This document shows, piece by piece, positions 33,344 through 42,033 of a DNA stretch of 64,000 nucleotides. The notes under the pieces are model-generated. The model was given only the letters and a program-made list of their open reading frames with translations, was not told the DNA's origin and made no database searches. Source of the DNA: Ruminococcus sp. (GTDB lineage Bacteria; Bacillota; Clostridia; Oscillospirales; Ruminococcaceae); contig JAFRXL010000034.1 of NCBI GenBank assembly GCA_017441505.1, positions 124,001-188,000 on the forward strand, written 5' to 3'. Made by a program: the position numbers and the translations under genes. The stretch's first letter is position 1; each line of letters begins with the position of its first letter.

Positions 33344-34522
33344 ATGAAAGAGATCGTACTTGTTAAATACGGAGAAATGGCACTTAAAGGTCTTAACAAA
33401 AAGACTTTTGAGGATATGCTCACAAAAAACATCAAACGCAGACTGAAACCGCTTGGAAAATTTGTATGCACAAGTGCTCAGTCCACATTATATATAGACC
33501 CGCAGGATGACGCTATCGAACTTTCAGAAGTTGTTGACCGTGTAGGGAAGATCTTCGGTATCGCAGCACTCTGCCGTGCCTGCGTATGCGAAAAGGACTT
33601 TGACGACATCTGCAATAAGAGCTATGAGTACCTTGAAAATGTACTCGGATGTGCAAAAACATTCAAGGTAAACGCTAAGCGTTCCGACAAGGCATTCCCT
33701 ATGAAGTCGCCTGAGATATGTATGGAGCTCGGCGGAAAGCTTCTTGAAAAGTTCCCGCATCTTTCTGTTGATGTAAAAAATCCGGAGGTTACTGTAACAG
33801 TCGAAATAAGAGATACGAACGCTTACGTACACGCTGAGAATATCAAGGGTGCTGGCGGACTTCCTGTAGGAAGCAGCGGCAAGGCGATGCTTCTGCTCTC
33901 AGGCGGCATCGATAGTCCTGTTGCCGGCTGGATGATGGCAAAGCGTGGAGTTCATATTTCTGCGATACACTATGTAAGTCCGCCTTATACTTCCGACAGA
34001 GCACAGCTCAAAGTTGAACAGCTTTGTGAGAAGCTCACAGACTGGTGCGGAGGCATCGCATTCTACTGCGTTCCTTTTACTGAGCTTCAGGAGGCTATCA
34101 AGGACAACTGTCCTGAGGAGTTCTTTACTATTATAATGAGAAGACTTATGATGGAGATCGCTCAGAGGATAGCTGCCAAGGAAAAATGCCTTGCACTTAT
34201 CACAGGCGAGAGCGTCGGACAGGTCGCAAGTCAGACAATGGCTGCTATCGCTTGCACTGATGCTGTATGCCGGATACCTGTATTCCGTCCATGCGTCGGA
34301 ATGGACAAGACTGAGATAATCGAGATAGCAAGAAAAATAGATACTTTTGATACATCAGTGCTCCCATATGAGGACTGCTGTACTGTGTTTACTCCACGTC
34401 ATCCTAAGGTGCGTCCGAGACTTGCTGACATCGAAAAGGCTCAGAACAGCTTCGACTTTGAACCTCTTATACAGGAAGCTGTTGAAAATACAGAGATGAA
34501 GACTTTCAATCTGGGAGATTAA
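33344..34522 (+). CDS. thiI: tRNA 4-thiouridine synthase ThiI
   Basis: Adds sulfur to U8 of tRNA. A 392-residue protein with an N-terminal ferredoxin-like and THUMP region (residues 1-165) and a PP-loop ATPase domain (LLLSGGIDSPVAGWMMAKRG, where SGGIDS binds ATP). Further marks are ITGESVGQVASQT and PCVGMDKTEII. The C-terminal rhodanese domain of the E. coli protein is absent, as is usual in Firmicutes, where the desulfurase hands sulfur over directly. It lies 28 bases after the desulfurase gene. Confidence 0.93.
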   Translation: MKEIVLVKYGEMALKGLNKKTFEDMLTKNIKRRLKPLGKFVCTSAQSTLYIDPQDDAIELSEVVDRVGKIFGIAALCRACVCEKDFDDICNKSYEYLENVLGCAKTFKVNAKRSDKAFPMKSPEICMELGGKLLEKFPHLSVDVKNPEVTVTVEIRDTNAYVHAENIKGAGGLPVGSSGKAMLLLSGGIDSPVAGWMMAKRGVHISAIHYVSPPYTSDRAQLKVEQLCEKLTDWCGGIAFYCVPFTELQEAIKDNCPEEFFTIIMRRLMMEIAQRIAAKEKCLALITGESVGQVASQTMAAIACTDAVCRIPVFRPCVGMDKTEIIEIARKIDTFDTSVLPYEDCCTVFTPRHPKVRPRLADIEKAQNSFDFEPLIQEAVENTEMKTFNLGD

Positions 34523-34600
34523 AGTCTGGATTTTTAGCTTTGTTACAAAAAATTGGAAGATTTTTTGTTTGAAATACACAAAAGGCAGGTGCGGACATAT

Positions 34601-35143
34601 ATGACAAGCAGTGATTCTACAGAATGTTTGCTATTAAATCTTGACAAAACGGTTACAAATGTTGTAAAATTATTAGAACAGAGGTCTCTGACTATATCTA
34701 CAGCCGAAAGCTGTACGGGGGGGCTTCTTTCAGAACTTATAACCTCAGTATCCGGTGCGTCAGGCGTTTTTGAGCTTGGATTGTGCACCTATTCCGAAAG
34801 GATAAAAACTGAGTACCTCGGAGTACCGCCTGAAATAATCGGAAAGTACGGTGTTGTCAGCGAACAGACCGCACTTGAAATGGTAAAGGGACTGAAGAAA
34901 CGTTCCGGAGCTGATGTGTGTATCTCGGTTACCGGTATCGCAGGTCCTTCCGGCGGAACAAAGGAAACTCCGGTAGGTACGGTTTACATTGGATTTGATA
35001 TAATGGGCAGTCAGTTCGTAAGACTGCCGGAGCTATGGAAGCTCAGCGACAAAAGCCGTAAAAATATACGGTATAGTGCCGCAGCATATGCATTTGAAAC
35101 TATCGAAAAAGCACTGATGGAGGATTATCAGGCGAATGAGTGA
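34601..35143 (+). CDS. pncC: Nicotinamide-nucleotide amidohydrolase (CinA C-terminal family)
   Basis: A 180-residue protein of the PncC/CinA-C family, which deamidates NMN for pyridine nucleotide recycling. Family motifs are STAESCTGGLLSELIT (the catalytic Ser region), SVTGIAGPSGGTKETPVGTV and VSEQTALEMV. The N-terminal CinA nucleotide-binding domain is absent. ATG 34601 has AGGTG nine bases upstream; an in-frame TTG at 34553 lacks one. About 13 residues precede the usual family start. It overlaps the sortase gene by 8 bases. Confidence 0.88.
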   Translation: MTSSDSTECLLLNLDKTVTNVVKLLEQRSLTISTAESCTGGLLSELITSVSGASGVFELGLCTYSERIKTEYLGVPPEIIGKYGVVSEQTALEMVKGLKKRSGADVCISVTGIAGPSGGTKETPVGTVYIGFDIMGSQFVRLPELWKLSDKSRKNIRYSAAAYAFETIEKALMEDYQANE

Positions 35144-36761
35144 GAATAATTTTGATCCGATCACTGGTTCTGAACAGTTGAATGGAGACAGCAGAAGCAC
35201 TCAGTCTGCTGACAGTGCTATCGGAAAAGATAAACCGGCAGATTGGGAAAATGAGCTCGCTGAACGTATAGCAAAGCGTGTTCAGCAGGCAAAAGAAAAC
35301 AAGTCGTCGAATGACGAAGATATAATGGCTATCCTCGACAGAGCTATCGCAGCTGAAAAAAAGTCGCAGGATAATATCGAAGCTGAGAGAAGAGCGTTAA
35401 AGGCAGGGAATATTCCGGTCAATGATGTTATAAGTCATGAACGTGAACAGCAGGTCCAGCCGGAGATAAATGAGCAGTTCCGCCCTGATAATATCAGGCA
35501 GATACAGCCGGAGTTCAATGAACGGCTGCATTATGAGAATATCAGAAAGGTACACTCTGATAACAGCATTCAGCCAAAGCCTCATAAACTTGAACAGGAT
35601 GCAGAACCGGTTTATCTCCATACAAGCGATCTCAGCAAACCATTGGCAAGAGATGAGATCGAAAGAGAAAGCTTACCGGAAGAGCCGGAAGCTCCGCCGG
35701 AGACAGATGAAGTCACCGGAAAAAAGAAAAAAAAGAAGAAAAAAACATTCAAGCAGAGACTGCTTGGACTGATACCGCATAAGGGCGACAGCGTTCTGGA
35801 ATGCATCCGCAAGATAGTGTTCCTTGCAGCTATTGCTGCGATAATCATATGCGGATATAAAGTCGCTGACTACTATATCGACCTCTGGAAGAGCGAACGC
35901 CTGAACGATCAGGTCATGGATATGTACTGGACTTATCAGGACGGTGAGGACGTTCAGCCGAGTACCGAAAAGGTCACAAACGATGATGGCAAGGAAGAGA
36001 TACGTCAGAAGTATTATATGCTTCCGGGAGCAAGAAAGCTGCTCGATATGAACAGCGATGTTGTCGGAGTCATCAAGATACCGGATACAAATGTAAACAA
36101 TCCGGTGCTGAGGGCAAGTAATAATGATAAGTATCTCAACTATAAAATAAACGGCGAGAAATCCCGAAACGGCGAGATATTCATGGATTATAGAAATCAT
36201 TTCGATGATGTGGACGATGAGGGCTACCTCAAAGAGCCTAATTCTGATAACCTGATTATCTATGGACACAATATGGGTGACGACTCGATGTTCGGAAGCC
36301 TTAAATACTATCACAGAAACAGCGATTACTATGGTCAGCATCCGGTAATAGAGCTCAATTCAAACTATATGACATACAAGTATAAGATATTTGCTTTCTT
36401 CATACTTGATGCTGAGGATGAAACAGAGACTAAGTTCGATTGCTGGAACAAGCTCTATTTCAGTGATGAAAAGGACTTCTATAATTTCGTGAATGAAGCT
36501 AAACGCCGCACTATCCGTCTCAATGATGTCGATGTGAAGTATGGCGATAAGCTCGTTACTCTTTCTACCTGCAATACCTATCTTGGTGACAGGGGAAGAC
36601 TTATAATAATGGGCAGACTTGTAAGAGACGGCGAAGATCCTCTCAAGGGTACTCAGAACAGTGTTCCGAATCCTAATATCAAGTGGCCGACTATGTACTA
36701 TAATACCAAAACAAATGAAAAATACGATCCTAAGGCTGAGTTCAAACCGTATGGTCCCTGA
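35136..36761 (+). CDS. Class B sortase with long cytoplasmic N-terminus
   Basis: A 541-residue transpeptidase. The first ~220 residues are cytoplasmic, charged and partly coiled (QQAKENKSSNDED and a Lys-rich stretch before the membrane). One membrane helix follows (~225-245, FLAAIAAIIICGY). The sortase domain has VVGVIKIPDTNVNNPVL, catalytic His378 (IIYGHNM), Cys479 (TLSTCNTY) and the Arg in RLIIMGRL. Class B sortases usually anchor specific proteins or build pili. The N-terminal region is unusually long. No protein with an evident sorting signal is encoded nearby. It overlaps pncC by 8 bases. Confidence 0.9.
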   Translation: MSENNFDPITGSEQLNGDSRSTQSADSAIGKDKPADWENELAERIAKRVQQAKENKSSNDEDIMAILDRAIAAEKKSQDNIEAERRALKAGNIPVNDVISHEREQQVQPEINEQFRPDNIRQIQPEFNERLHYENIRKVHSDNSIQPKPHKLEQDAEPVYLHTSDLSKPLARDEIERESLPEEPEAPPETDEVTGKKKKKKKKTFKQRLLGLIPHKGDSVLECIRKIVFLAAIAAIIICGYKVADYYIDLWKSERLNDQVMDMYWTYQDGEDVQPSTEKVTNDDGKEEIRQKYYMLPGARKLLDMNSDVVGVIKIPDTNVNNPVLRASNNDKYLNYKINGEKSRNGEIFMDYRNHFDDVDDEGYLKEPNSDNLIIYGHNMGDDSMFGSLKYYHRNSDYYGQHPVIELNSNYMTYKYKIFAFFILDAEDETETKFDCWNKLYFSDEKDFYNFVNEAKRRTIRLNDVDVKYGDKLVTLSTCNTYLGDRGRLIIMGRLVRDGEDPLKGTQNSVPNPNIKWPTMYYNTKTNEKYDPKAEFKPYGP

Positions 36762-36821
36762 TGCAAAGCCGTTACTGATACCAATGCTTCTTCACGAAGC
36801 AAAAGGGGAATGATCTTATAA

Positions 36822-37799
36822 ATGAAAAAATCAATAAAGATCGGAGCAGCTTGCTGTGCTTTTGCTGTTGCAGCCGGACTCGGAGTACTTGCTTATGGTC
36901 TGAAAAATGACGATAATAAGGTCTCAACTGTGAGCGAGGTGCTGACGACTACAACACAGCCTACCACTGATCCGAATGAAGGCAGATTGGGACTTCCGGA
37001 AGGCTGGACCGATAAGATACCTTATGCACCGTCTAATACCGGACTGACTGAAAGAGCAAGATCGCTTCTGAGGATAAATCCCGATATAGTCGGCTGGATA
37101 AGCATAGATGATACGGATGTCAACTATCCCGTTGTTCTTGATCCCGGTGAGGTAACGGAAAATACACCGTTCTATGGTCCGGAGTACTATATACCGGATT
37201 CTTATTATCTCGATCATGATCTTGACAGAAGTTATCTCAGATGCGGCTCGATTTTCATGGACTACAGGGACGTTTTCGGAAGTGACGAAAGCGAGCATTC
37301 GGAAAATATTATAATTTACGGTCATAATATGGCTAATAACACTATGTTCGGTTCTCTCAGAAGATACCGTCAGGATTACAGCTTCTATGATGCAAGTCCA
37401 TTTATCAAGTTAAGTTCCAACTATAAGGATTATGACTATGTGATCTTTGCTTTCCTTATAACAAGCGGAAGTTACGCTTCTACTGATTTCGTTTACTGGA
37501 ATATGGAAGAGCTTGATACTAAGGAAGATTATGATGCATATGTTGCACGCTGCAAGCGTGACGCTATGGTCGATACGGGAGTTGATGTTCAGTACGGCGA
37601 CCAGCTCGTGACCCTTTCCACCTGCTATGCTGACGAGGATAATTCAAGATTCATCGTTGTAGCAAGAAAGCTCCGTGACGGCGAAAAGGCAGGGGATATG
37701 TCAACTATCACACGTACAGAAGAGTGGAAGAAAGCTCACGCACCTCAGCCTGAGACAACTTCTGCTGAAACTACTGCTGCTGCAACGGCAGCGGAATGA
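36822..37799 (+). CDS. Second class B sortase
   Basis: A 325-residue sortase with an N-terminal signal anchor (KIGAACCAFAVAAGLGVLAYGL), a Thr-rich linker and a class B domain. Catalytic residues: His168 in IIYGHNM, Cys268 in TLSTCYAD, and the Arg of FIVVARKL. The C-terminus is Thr/Ala-rich. It resembles the preceding sortase closely in the catalytic part but lacks its long cytoplasmic region, which suggests duplication. The gap between the genes is 60 bases, with a small hairpin (TGCTTC/GAAGCA). Confidence 0.9.
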   Translation: MKKSIKIGAACCAFAVAAGLGVLAYGLKNDDNKVSTVSEVLTTTTQPTTDPNEGRLGLPEGWTDKIPYAPSNTGLTERARSLLRINPDIVGWISIDDTDVNYPVVLDPGEVTENTPFYGPEYYIPDSYYLDHDLDRSYLRCGSIFMDYRDVFGSDESEHSENIIIYGHNMANNTMFGSLRRYRQDYSFYDASPFIKLSSNYKDYDYVIFAFLITSGSYASTDFVYWNMEELDTKEDYDAYVARCKRDAMVDTGVDVQYGDQLVTLSTCYADEDNSRFIVVARKLRDGEKAGDMSTITRTEEWKKAHAPQPETTSAETTAAATAAE

Positions 37800-37850
37800 T
37801 CTGCATAAATAAGACCATGACCGGCGAAAACCGGTAAAAGGAGTTATTTT

Positions 37851-39344
37851 ATGAAAAGAAAAACAACGATGAGGAGCACAGCTGCATTTATTTCAGGTAT
37901 TCTTGCTGTAACCGGCTCTGTTTCGGTTGTCGGCTATGCTGAAACACCTGATTCAGAGACTACAGCTGCTGTGACCTCAGAGAGTACTTCTTCTGAAACA
38001 GAAACTACTGAGACTAACGAGACTGCTGAAACTACAGAGACTACAGAAGATACAACTGATACTGACTCTCCGGAAGAGGAAGCAAAAGAAGACATCAACT
38101 GGGTCAAGACCGATATTTCAGAATATGATTCAAGTATGTCTCTTGTAAGCTATGAGATAACTACTCCTGAAATGCTCCAGACTGTAGGTGAGTCTGAGGG
38201 CAAAGCAGAGAAGCACGAGCTTACCGAAGAAGAAGTTAAAGCAATGGTCGAGAGACGAAAAGCTATAAAGAAGAAGTCTCCGTCACTGACAAGAAAATCC
38301 AGAAATGCCGAGCCTACTGCGGTCGAGCTTTATCTCTCAGGCAAGCCTGTAGGATATGTACCGCCTGAAAGACAGGTATGTGCAACTGCAAGTCCCGGAG
38401 ATTTCGCTTTCGTTACATATGGCTGGGGACACGGTGTTGGAATGAGCCAGAACGGTGCTAATTTTTATGCTACCTACAGCGGCTGGACTTATCAGGATAT
38501 TCTTTTCCACTATTACCCGGGAACTTATCTTGTTAATACCAATTCAACAGACGATGAAGTGCTTACTATAAAGCATGAGCCTGTTGACTGCTCAACTCTT
38601 GAATTGCTCTCACAGATCGTTTTCAACGAAGTTGGCGGCTGTATGTCTTATGAAGCTATCAAGGCACAGGCTGTTGCCGCTTACACATATATAAAGTTCA
38701 ACGGTGACGACGTTAACGACCTCAGACCAAAGGCTAATCCGCCTCAGATAGTAATAGATGCTTGTCAGGAGGTTCTTGGCGAAGCTCTGTTCTATGATGA
38801 AGATTACGCACTTACAATGTTCTCTGCTTCAAGCGGAGGCTGCTCGGCTAACTGTTATGAGGTCTTCTATCAGGACGTTCCGTACCTCAGAAGCGTCCCG
38901 AGCGACTGGGACGGTGCTTATGACCCGCACTACGGCACAGTTACATATGTAAGCTCTGCTGATATGAAGAGACGCATCGAGTCACGTTTCGGCGTAAAGC
39001 TCTCAGATGACCCTTCCAACTGGATACAGCCTTTGTATTCCGAAGAAACTGGCTATGTCACTGATGTGTGCATAGACGGTCAGTTGTGGGTAAAGGGATA
39101 TAATTTCTCGTTGTCCATGGGAATAAAGTCGCCTAAGTTCAATGTAAGCTTCACACCAACGGCTGATGTTGAGACAGAGACTATTTATGAGCCGGATTGG
39201 ACTGATGAAAACGACTTCATCGAGGATTACGAAGAAGCTAAGGCAGAAAATCCAAATACTGATGCTGCTCCTGAATCCGTGACAGAACCAATAATGACAA
39301 CTACAGAGCCGGTTGAAACTGAGACTTCAACCGCTGAGGAATAA
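37851..39344 (+). CDS. Secreted SpoIID/LytB-family protein with permuted domain order
   Basis: A 497-residue exported protein: signal peptide (TAAFISGILAVTGSVSVVGYA), acidic Thr/Glu-rich spacer, then SpoIID-like segments. SpoIID cuts peptidoglycan glycans as a lytic transglycosylase. Usual order is the catalytic Glu segment with LKAQAVAARTY, then a YxxSSGG segment, then LGLRS, then GHGVGMSQ..YYPGT last. Here GWGHGVGMSQNGANF (190-204) and HYYPGTYL come first, then NEVGG (Glu260) with AIKAQAVAAYTY, then SASSGGCSA, then MGIKSPKF (423-430). The C-terminal tail is Thr/Glu-rich with no LPXTG-like signal. It follows two sortase genes and probably remodels the wall. Confidence 0.82.
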   Translation: MKRKTTMRSTAAFISGILAVTGSVSVVGYAETPDSETTAAVTSESTSSETETTETNETAETTETTEDTTDTDSPEEEAKEDINWVKTDISEYDSSMSLVSYEITTPEMLQTVGESEGKAEKHELTEEEVKAMVERRKAIKKKSPSLTRKSRNAEPTAVELYLSGKPVGYVPPERQVCATASPGDFAFVTYGWGHGVGMSQNGANFYATYSGWTYQDILFHYYPGTYLVNTNSTDDEVLTIKHEPVDCSTLELLSQIVFNEVGGCMSYEAIKAQAVAAYTYIKFNGDDVNDLRPKANPPQIVIDACQEVLGEALFYDEDYALTMFSASSGGCSANCYEVFYQDVPYLRSVPSDWDGAYDPHYGTVTYVSSADMKRRIESRFGVKLSDDPSNWIQPLYSEETGYVTDVCIDGQLWVKGYNFSLSMGIKSPKFNVSFTPTADVETETIYEPDWTDENDFIEDYEEAKAENPNTDAAPESVTEPIMTTTEPVETETSTAEE

Positions 39345-39377
39345 GATAGAGATAAAAGATATTTTAAGAACAAAAAG

Positions 39378-39438
39378 AAAAGTCTTTGGAGCGATAACAC
39401 CTTAACTATAATTGCATCCGGAGACTTTTCCGTTTTTT
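39378..39438 (+). terminator. Terminator after the SpoIID-family gene
   Basis: AAAAGTCTTTGGA pairs with TCCGGAGACTTTT (13 pairs, two G-U) across a loop of 26 bases, followed by TTTTTT at 39433-39438. Confidence 0.7.
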
Positions 39439-39469
39439 CTGTCTCAGGGGTGAGTTCACCCACAAATAA

Positions 39470-39714
39470 TACCACTTTTTGACCGCTTTGGGCACTGAGT
39501 GGTAAAAATCAAGTTAATATAATTATCAAACTATAAAACGTTTGTTTCGTTGATTATCAACTCGAATTTAAACTTTAAACAAAATCACCAAAAACAGAGC
39601 TCAAACTCAGCTCTATGTTATGCAGTATTACATCTTGCTAAATCATGCGAATAGTGATAAAATTAGTGTAGGGGTAAAAAAAGGTGATGAGTTGTGAATT
39701 TTACCACTTTGAGG
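39470..39714. promoter_or_regulatory. Intergenic region before mraZ with repeated GTGGTA motifs
   Basis: The 412-base gap between the SpoIID-family gene and mraZ has no ORF. It holds three copies of a (A/G)AGTGGTA motif: minus strand at 39470-39480 (TACCACTTTTT), plus strand at 39497-39508 (GAGTGGTAAAAA) and minus strand at 39700-39714 (TTTACCACTTTGAGG). MraZ proteins bind GTG-rich repeats upstream of their own gene, so these are candidate autoregulatory boxes. The spacing is irregular, so this is only suggestive. Confidence 0.4.
39635..39663 (+). promoter_or_regulatory. Promoter of the division and cell wall cluster
   Basis: TTGCTA, 17 bases, TAAAAT, about 94 bases before mraZ. Confidence 0.6.
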
Positions 39715-39756
39715 TAAGGTTACCCGAATCGAGTTGATGAAAGCGAGGCGAAGGTC

Positions 39757-40188
39757 ATGGCAGATCCGTTATGCGGTACTTTTTATCCGAGTATCGACCA
39801 AAAGGGTCGTATGAGCTTCCCAAATAAGCTTCGTGACATCCTCGGGCCGGAGTTCTTTCTCTGTGCCGGACACGACGATCACTATATCGCCGTTTATTCC
39901 CCTGAGGAATTTGAATCTTACAGAGAAAAGCTTTTATCCGTTACGGGTAAAGCCGGAAGCAACGTCAGAAGATTCCTTCTTTCCTGCTCTGATAAACAGG
40001 TGCCGGATAAACAGGGAAGGATCTTCATCGCTCAGCAGCTGAGAGATTACGCCGGTATCAACGGCGAGGTCGTTGTCATCGGTGCTGGAAACAGAGCCGA
40101 GATCTGGAACAAAGCTACTTGGGATGAATTCAGCAGCAATATGTCCTTGGACGATATTAATGCTGCTCTTGCTGACCTTTCGCTTTAA
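39757..40188 (+). CDS. mraZ: Transcriptional regulator MraZ
   Basis: A 143-residue protein with two SpoVT/AbrB-like repeats, first gene of the dcw cluster. It forms rings and represses its own cluster in other bacteria. Family marks: GTFYPSIDQKGRMSFPNKLRD in the first half, and SCSDKQVPDKQGRIFIAQQLRDYA in the second (both read as DxKGR/DxQGR turn motifs). The second gives the paired DNA-binding loops. The ATG follows AAGG. rsmH follows after about 100 bases. Confidence 0.95.
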   Translation: MADPLCGTFYPSIDQKGRMSFPNKLRDILGPEFFLCAGHDDHYIAVYSPEEFESYREKLLSVTGKAGSNVRRFLLSCSDKQVPDKQGRIFIAQQLRDYAGINGEVVVIGAGNRAEIWNKATWDEFSSNMSLDDINAALADLSL

Positions 40189-40285
40189 CAGCGAGTCTGT
40201 AAACTGAAAAGTTCAGGCTCCGGAATTTTATACTCTGGTGTGCTTACAGAAAAAACTGCAGGCCCGGAGACAAGGAGAGGTTTTA

Positions 40286-41227
40286 ATGGAATTCAGCCAT
40301 ATTCCTGTATTGGCTACGGAATGTATAGAAGGACTTAATATAAGTCCGGATGGTATCTACGTCGACGGAACAGCCGGAGGTGCAGGCCATTCTTCTTTGA
40401 TCGCATCTCACCTCGGTGAGAACGGTCGCCTTATTGCTCTTGATCGTGACCCCGATGCTGTCGCTGTTGCAACAGAAAGACTGTCGGTGTTCAAGAATGC
40501 ACAGGTCATCCATAGAAATTACTCAGAAATGAGATATGTTCTGGATGAACTTGGTATCGATATGGTGGACGGTATCCTTATGGATCTGGGAGTTTCCTCG
40601 TATCAGCTCGATGAGGGCAGCAGAGGCTTTTCATACCACGTTGAAGCTCCTCTCGATATGAGAATGAGCAAAGAAGGCGTAAGTGCCGCAGATGTGGTGA
40701 ATACATATTCCGAGCAGGAGCTTGCAAGGATAATCTTTGAGTACGGTGAGGAGAAGTTTTCACGCCGTATCGCAGGGAATATAGTCCGTGCGAGAGAAAA
40801 TGCTCCTATTGAAACGACACTTCAGCTCGCTGATATAATCAGAGACAGTGTCCCTCAGAAGGCAAGACGTGATAAAAATCCCTGCAAAAAGACCTTTCAG
40901 GCGATCAGAATAGCAGTCAACGGCGAGTTCGAGCATCTGTCTCAGGGACTTGACCAGGCTTTCTACAGTCTGAAGGCAGGCGGAAGACTTGCGGTAATAA
41001 CTTTCCATTCGCTGGAAGACCGTATTGTAAAACAGAGATTTGCCGGATGGTGCAAAGGATGTATATGTCCGCCGGATTTTCCTCAGTGCGTCTGCGGACG
41101 TAAACCAGAGGGAAAACTTGTAAACAGAAAGCCGATAGAGGCTAACGAAAAGGAACTTGAAAGAAACAACAGAAGCAGAAGTGCCAAACTGAGAATAATC
41201 GAAAGGAGTGCGGTGAATGACGGCTGA
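40286..41227 (+). CDS. rsmH: 16S rRNA m4C1402 methyltransferase RsmH
   Basis: Methylates the N4 of C1402 in 16S rRNA. A 313-residue protein beginning FSHIPVLATECIEGL. The SAM site includes YVDGTAGGAGHS, IALDRDPDAV and GILMDLGVSSYQLD. PLDMRMSK, RIAVNGE and ITFHSLEDRIVK are also typical. The start at 40286 follows AAGGAGAGG; an upstream in-frame ATG at 40238 lacks such a site. It overlaps ftsL by 11 bases. Confidence 0.96.
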   Translation: MEFSHIPVLATECIEGLNISPDGIYVDGTAGGAGHSSLIASHLGENGRLIALDRDPDAVAVATERLSVFKNAQVIHRNYSEMRYVLDELGIDMVDGILMDLGVSSYQLDEGSRGFSYHVEAPLDMRMSKEGVSAADVVNTYSEQELARIIFEYGEEKFSRRIAGNIVRARENAPIETTLQLADIIRDSVPQKARRDKNPCKKTFQAIRIAVNGEFEHLSQGLDQAFYSLKAGGRLAVITFHSLEDRIVKQRFAGWCKGCICPPDFPQCVCGRKPEGKLVNRKPIEANEKELERNNRSRSAKLRIIERSAVNDG

Positions 41228-41726
41228 ACAGCGTTATGAATACTACTACGAAGATGTTGACAGCGTTGACCCGAACTCTGAAAGTTCTATTGAAAATAAA
41301 GAGAAGAATAGCGAAGAACCCAATCAAGAACGCAATATCCGGTACAGACGTACCGAGGCGAGAAGCGGTTCTGTTATGCAGATAATTCTTATTTCTATAC
41401 TTGCGGCGATCATACTTGGATCGGTAATATATTCTCTCGACAGACGTAATACCATGTATAATAAGGTTGCGTCACTCAATAAGGAACTCAATTCAGTCGA
41501 GGCGGAAAATGTCCGCTTGCAGTCTGAACTCGACAGCGAGGTGTCTGCGAAAAACGTCGAAGACTATGCTGTAAATGTACTTAAAATGCAACAGCTTGAT
41601 GACTCACAGATGAAGTACATTAAAATACAGACCGGTGACGTAGTTACTATTCCAAAGCAGGATGAAGGGTTCACAGCAAAAATAAAGAACTTTTTTGATA
41701 ATTGCGTGGAATATTTCAGAGGGTAG
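41217..41726 (+). CDS. ftsL: FtsL-like division protein
   Basis: A 169-residue bitopic protein, placed where FtsL always lies (rsmH-ftsL-pbp). The N-terminal ~55 residues are acidic and cytoplasmic. A membrane helix (VMQIILISILAAIILGSVIY) is followed by a leucine-zipper-like coiled coil (NKVASLNKELNSVEAENVRL). FtsL works with DivIC and FtsQ to activate septal synthesis. Sequence identity in this family is low, so the call rests on topology and position. The start codon lies inside the end of rsmH, suggesting coupled translation. Confidence 0.82.
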   Translation: MTAEQRYEYYYEDVDSVDPNSESSIENKEKNSEEPNQERNIRYRRTEARSGSVMQIILISILAAIILGSVIYSLDRRNTMYNKVASLNKELNSVEAENVRLQSELDSEVSAKNVEDYAVNVLKMQQLDDSQMKYIKIQTGDVVTIPKQDEGFTAKIKNFFDNCVEYFRG

Positions 41727-42033
41727 TACCAGTATAAATATAGTAACGGACTGCCTGTTAAATTAACGAACACTATCGGCGAAAAATAAAAATGCCGAGG
41801 TTATATGTAGAACACGGAGATACAGCGAGTGATCGGAATATCCGGAATCACGGTTCCCGGGTCCTGAGCGGAAATAAGGATCCGGGACAGTGGTTTCACG
41901 CTTGAGAAGCGGAAATCCTTCGTCGTATCAAGAGAAAAGGACATCGTAAAATATGGGTGTTCAGAGGCGGGGCAGTAAAAATCCCTGCCTATTTCTATTT
42001 ATATACATTTTTTACCACAGGAAAGGATGTCTT
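41727..42033 (+). other. Gene-free gap with two stem-loops before the PBP gene
   Basis: A 307-base spacer inside an otherwise compact cluster. One hairpin joins TCCCGGGTCCT (41855-41865) with AGGATCCGGGA (41877-41887, one G-U). A second, imperfect one lies at 41892-41918 (GCTT/AAGC core). Neither has a T tract, so they are not terminators. An in-frame ATG extension from 41953 exists but lacks a ribosome site. The function is unknown; a leader or processing signal is possible. Confidence 0.45.

Noticed and set aside
34643..34680. TTGACA with a TAAAAT box inside the start of pncC
   Set aside because: The spacer is 18 bases and the motif falls in coding sequence; a promoter here would truncate the protein, so it is probably chance.
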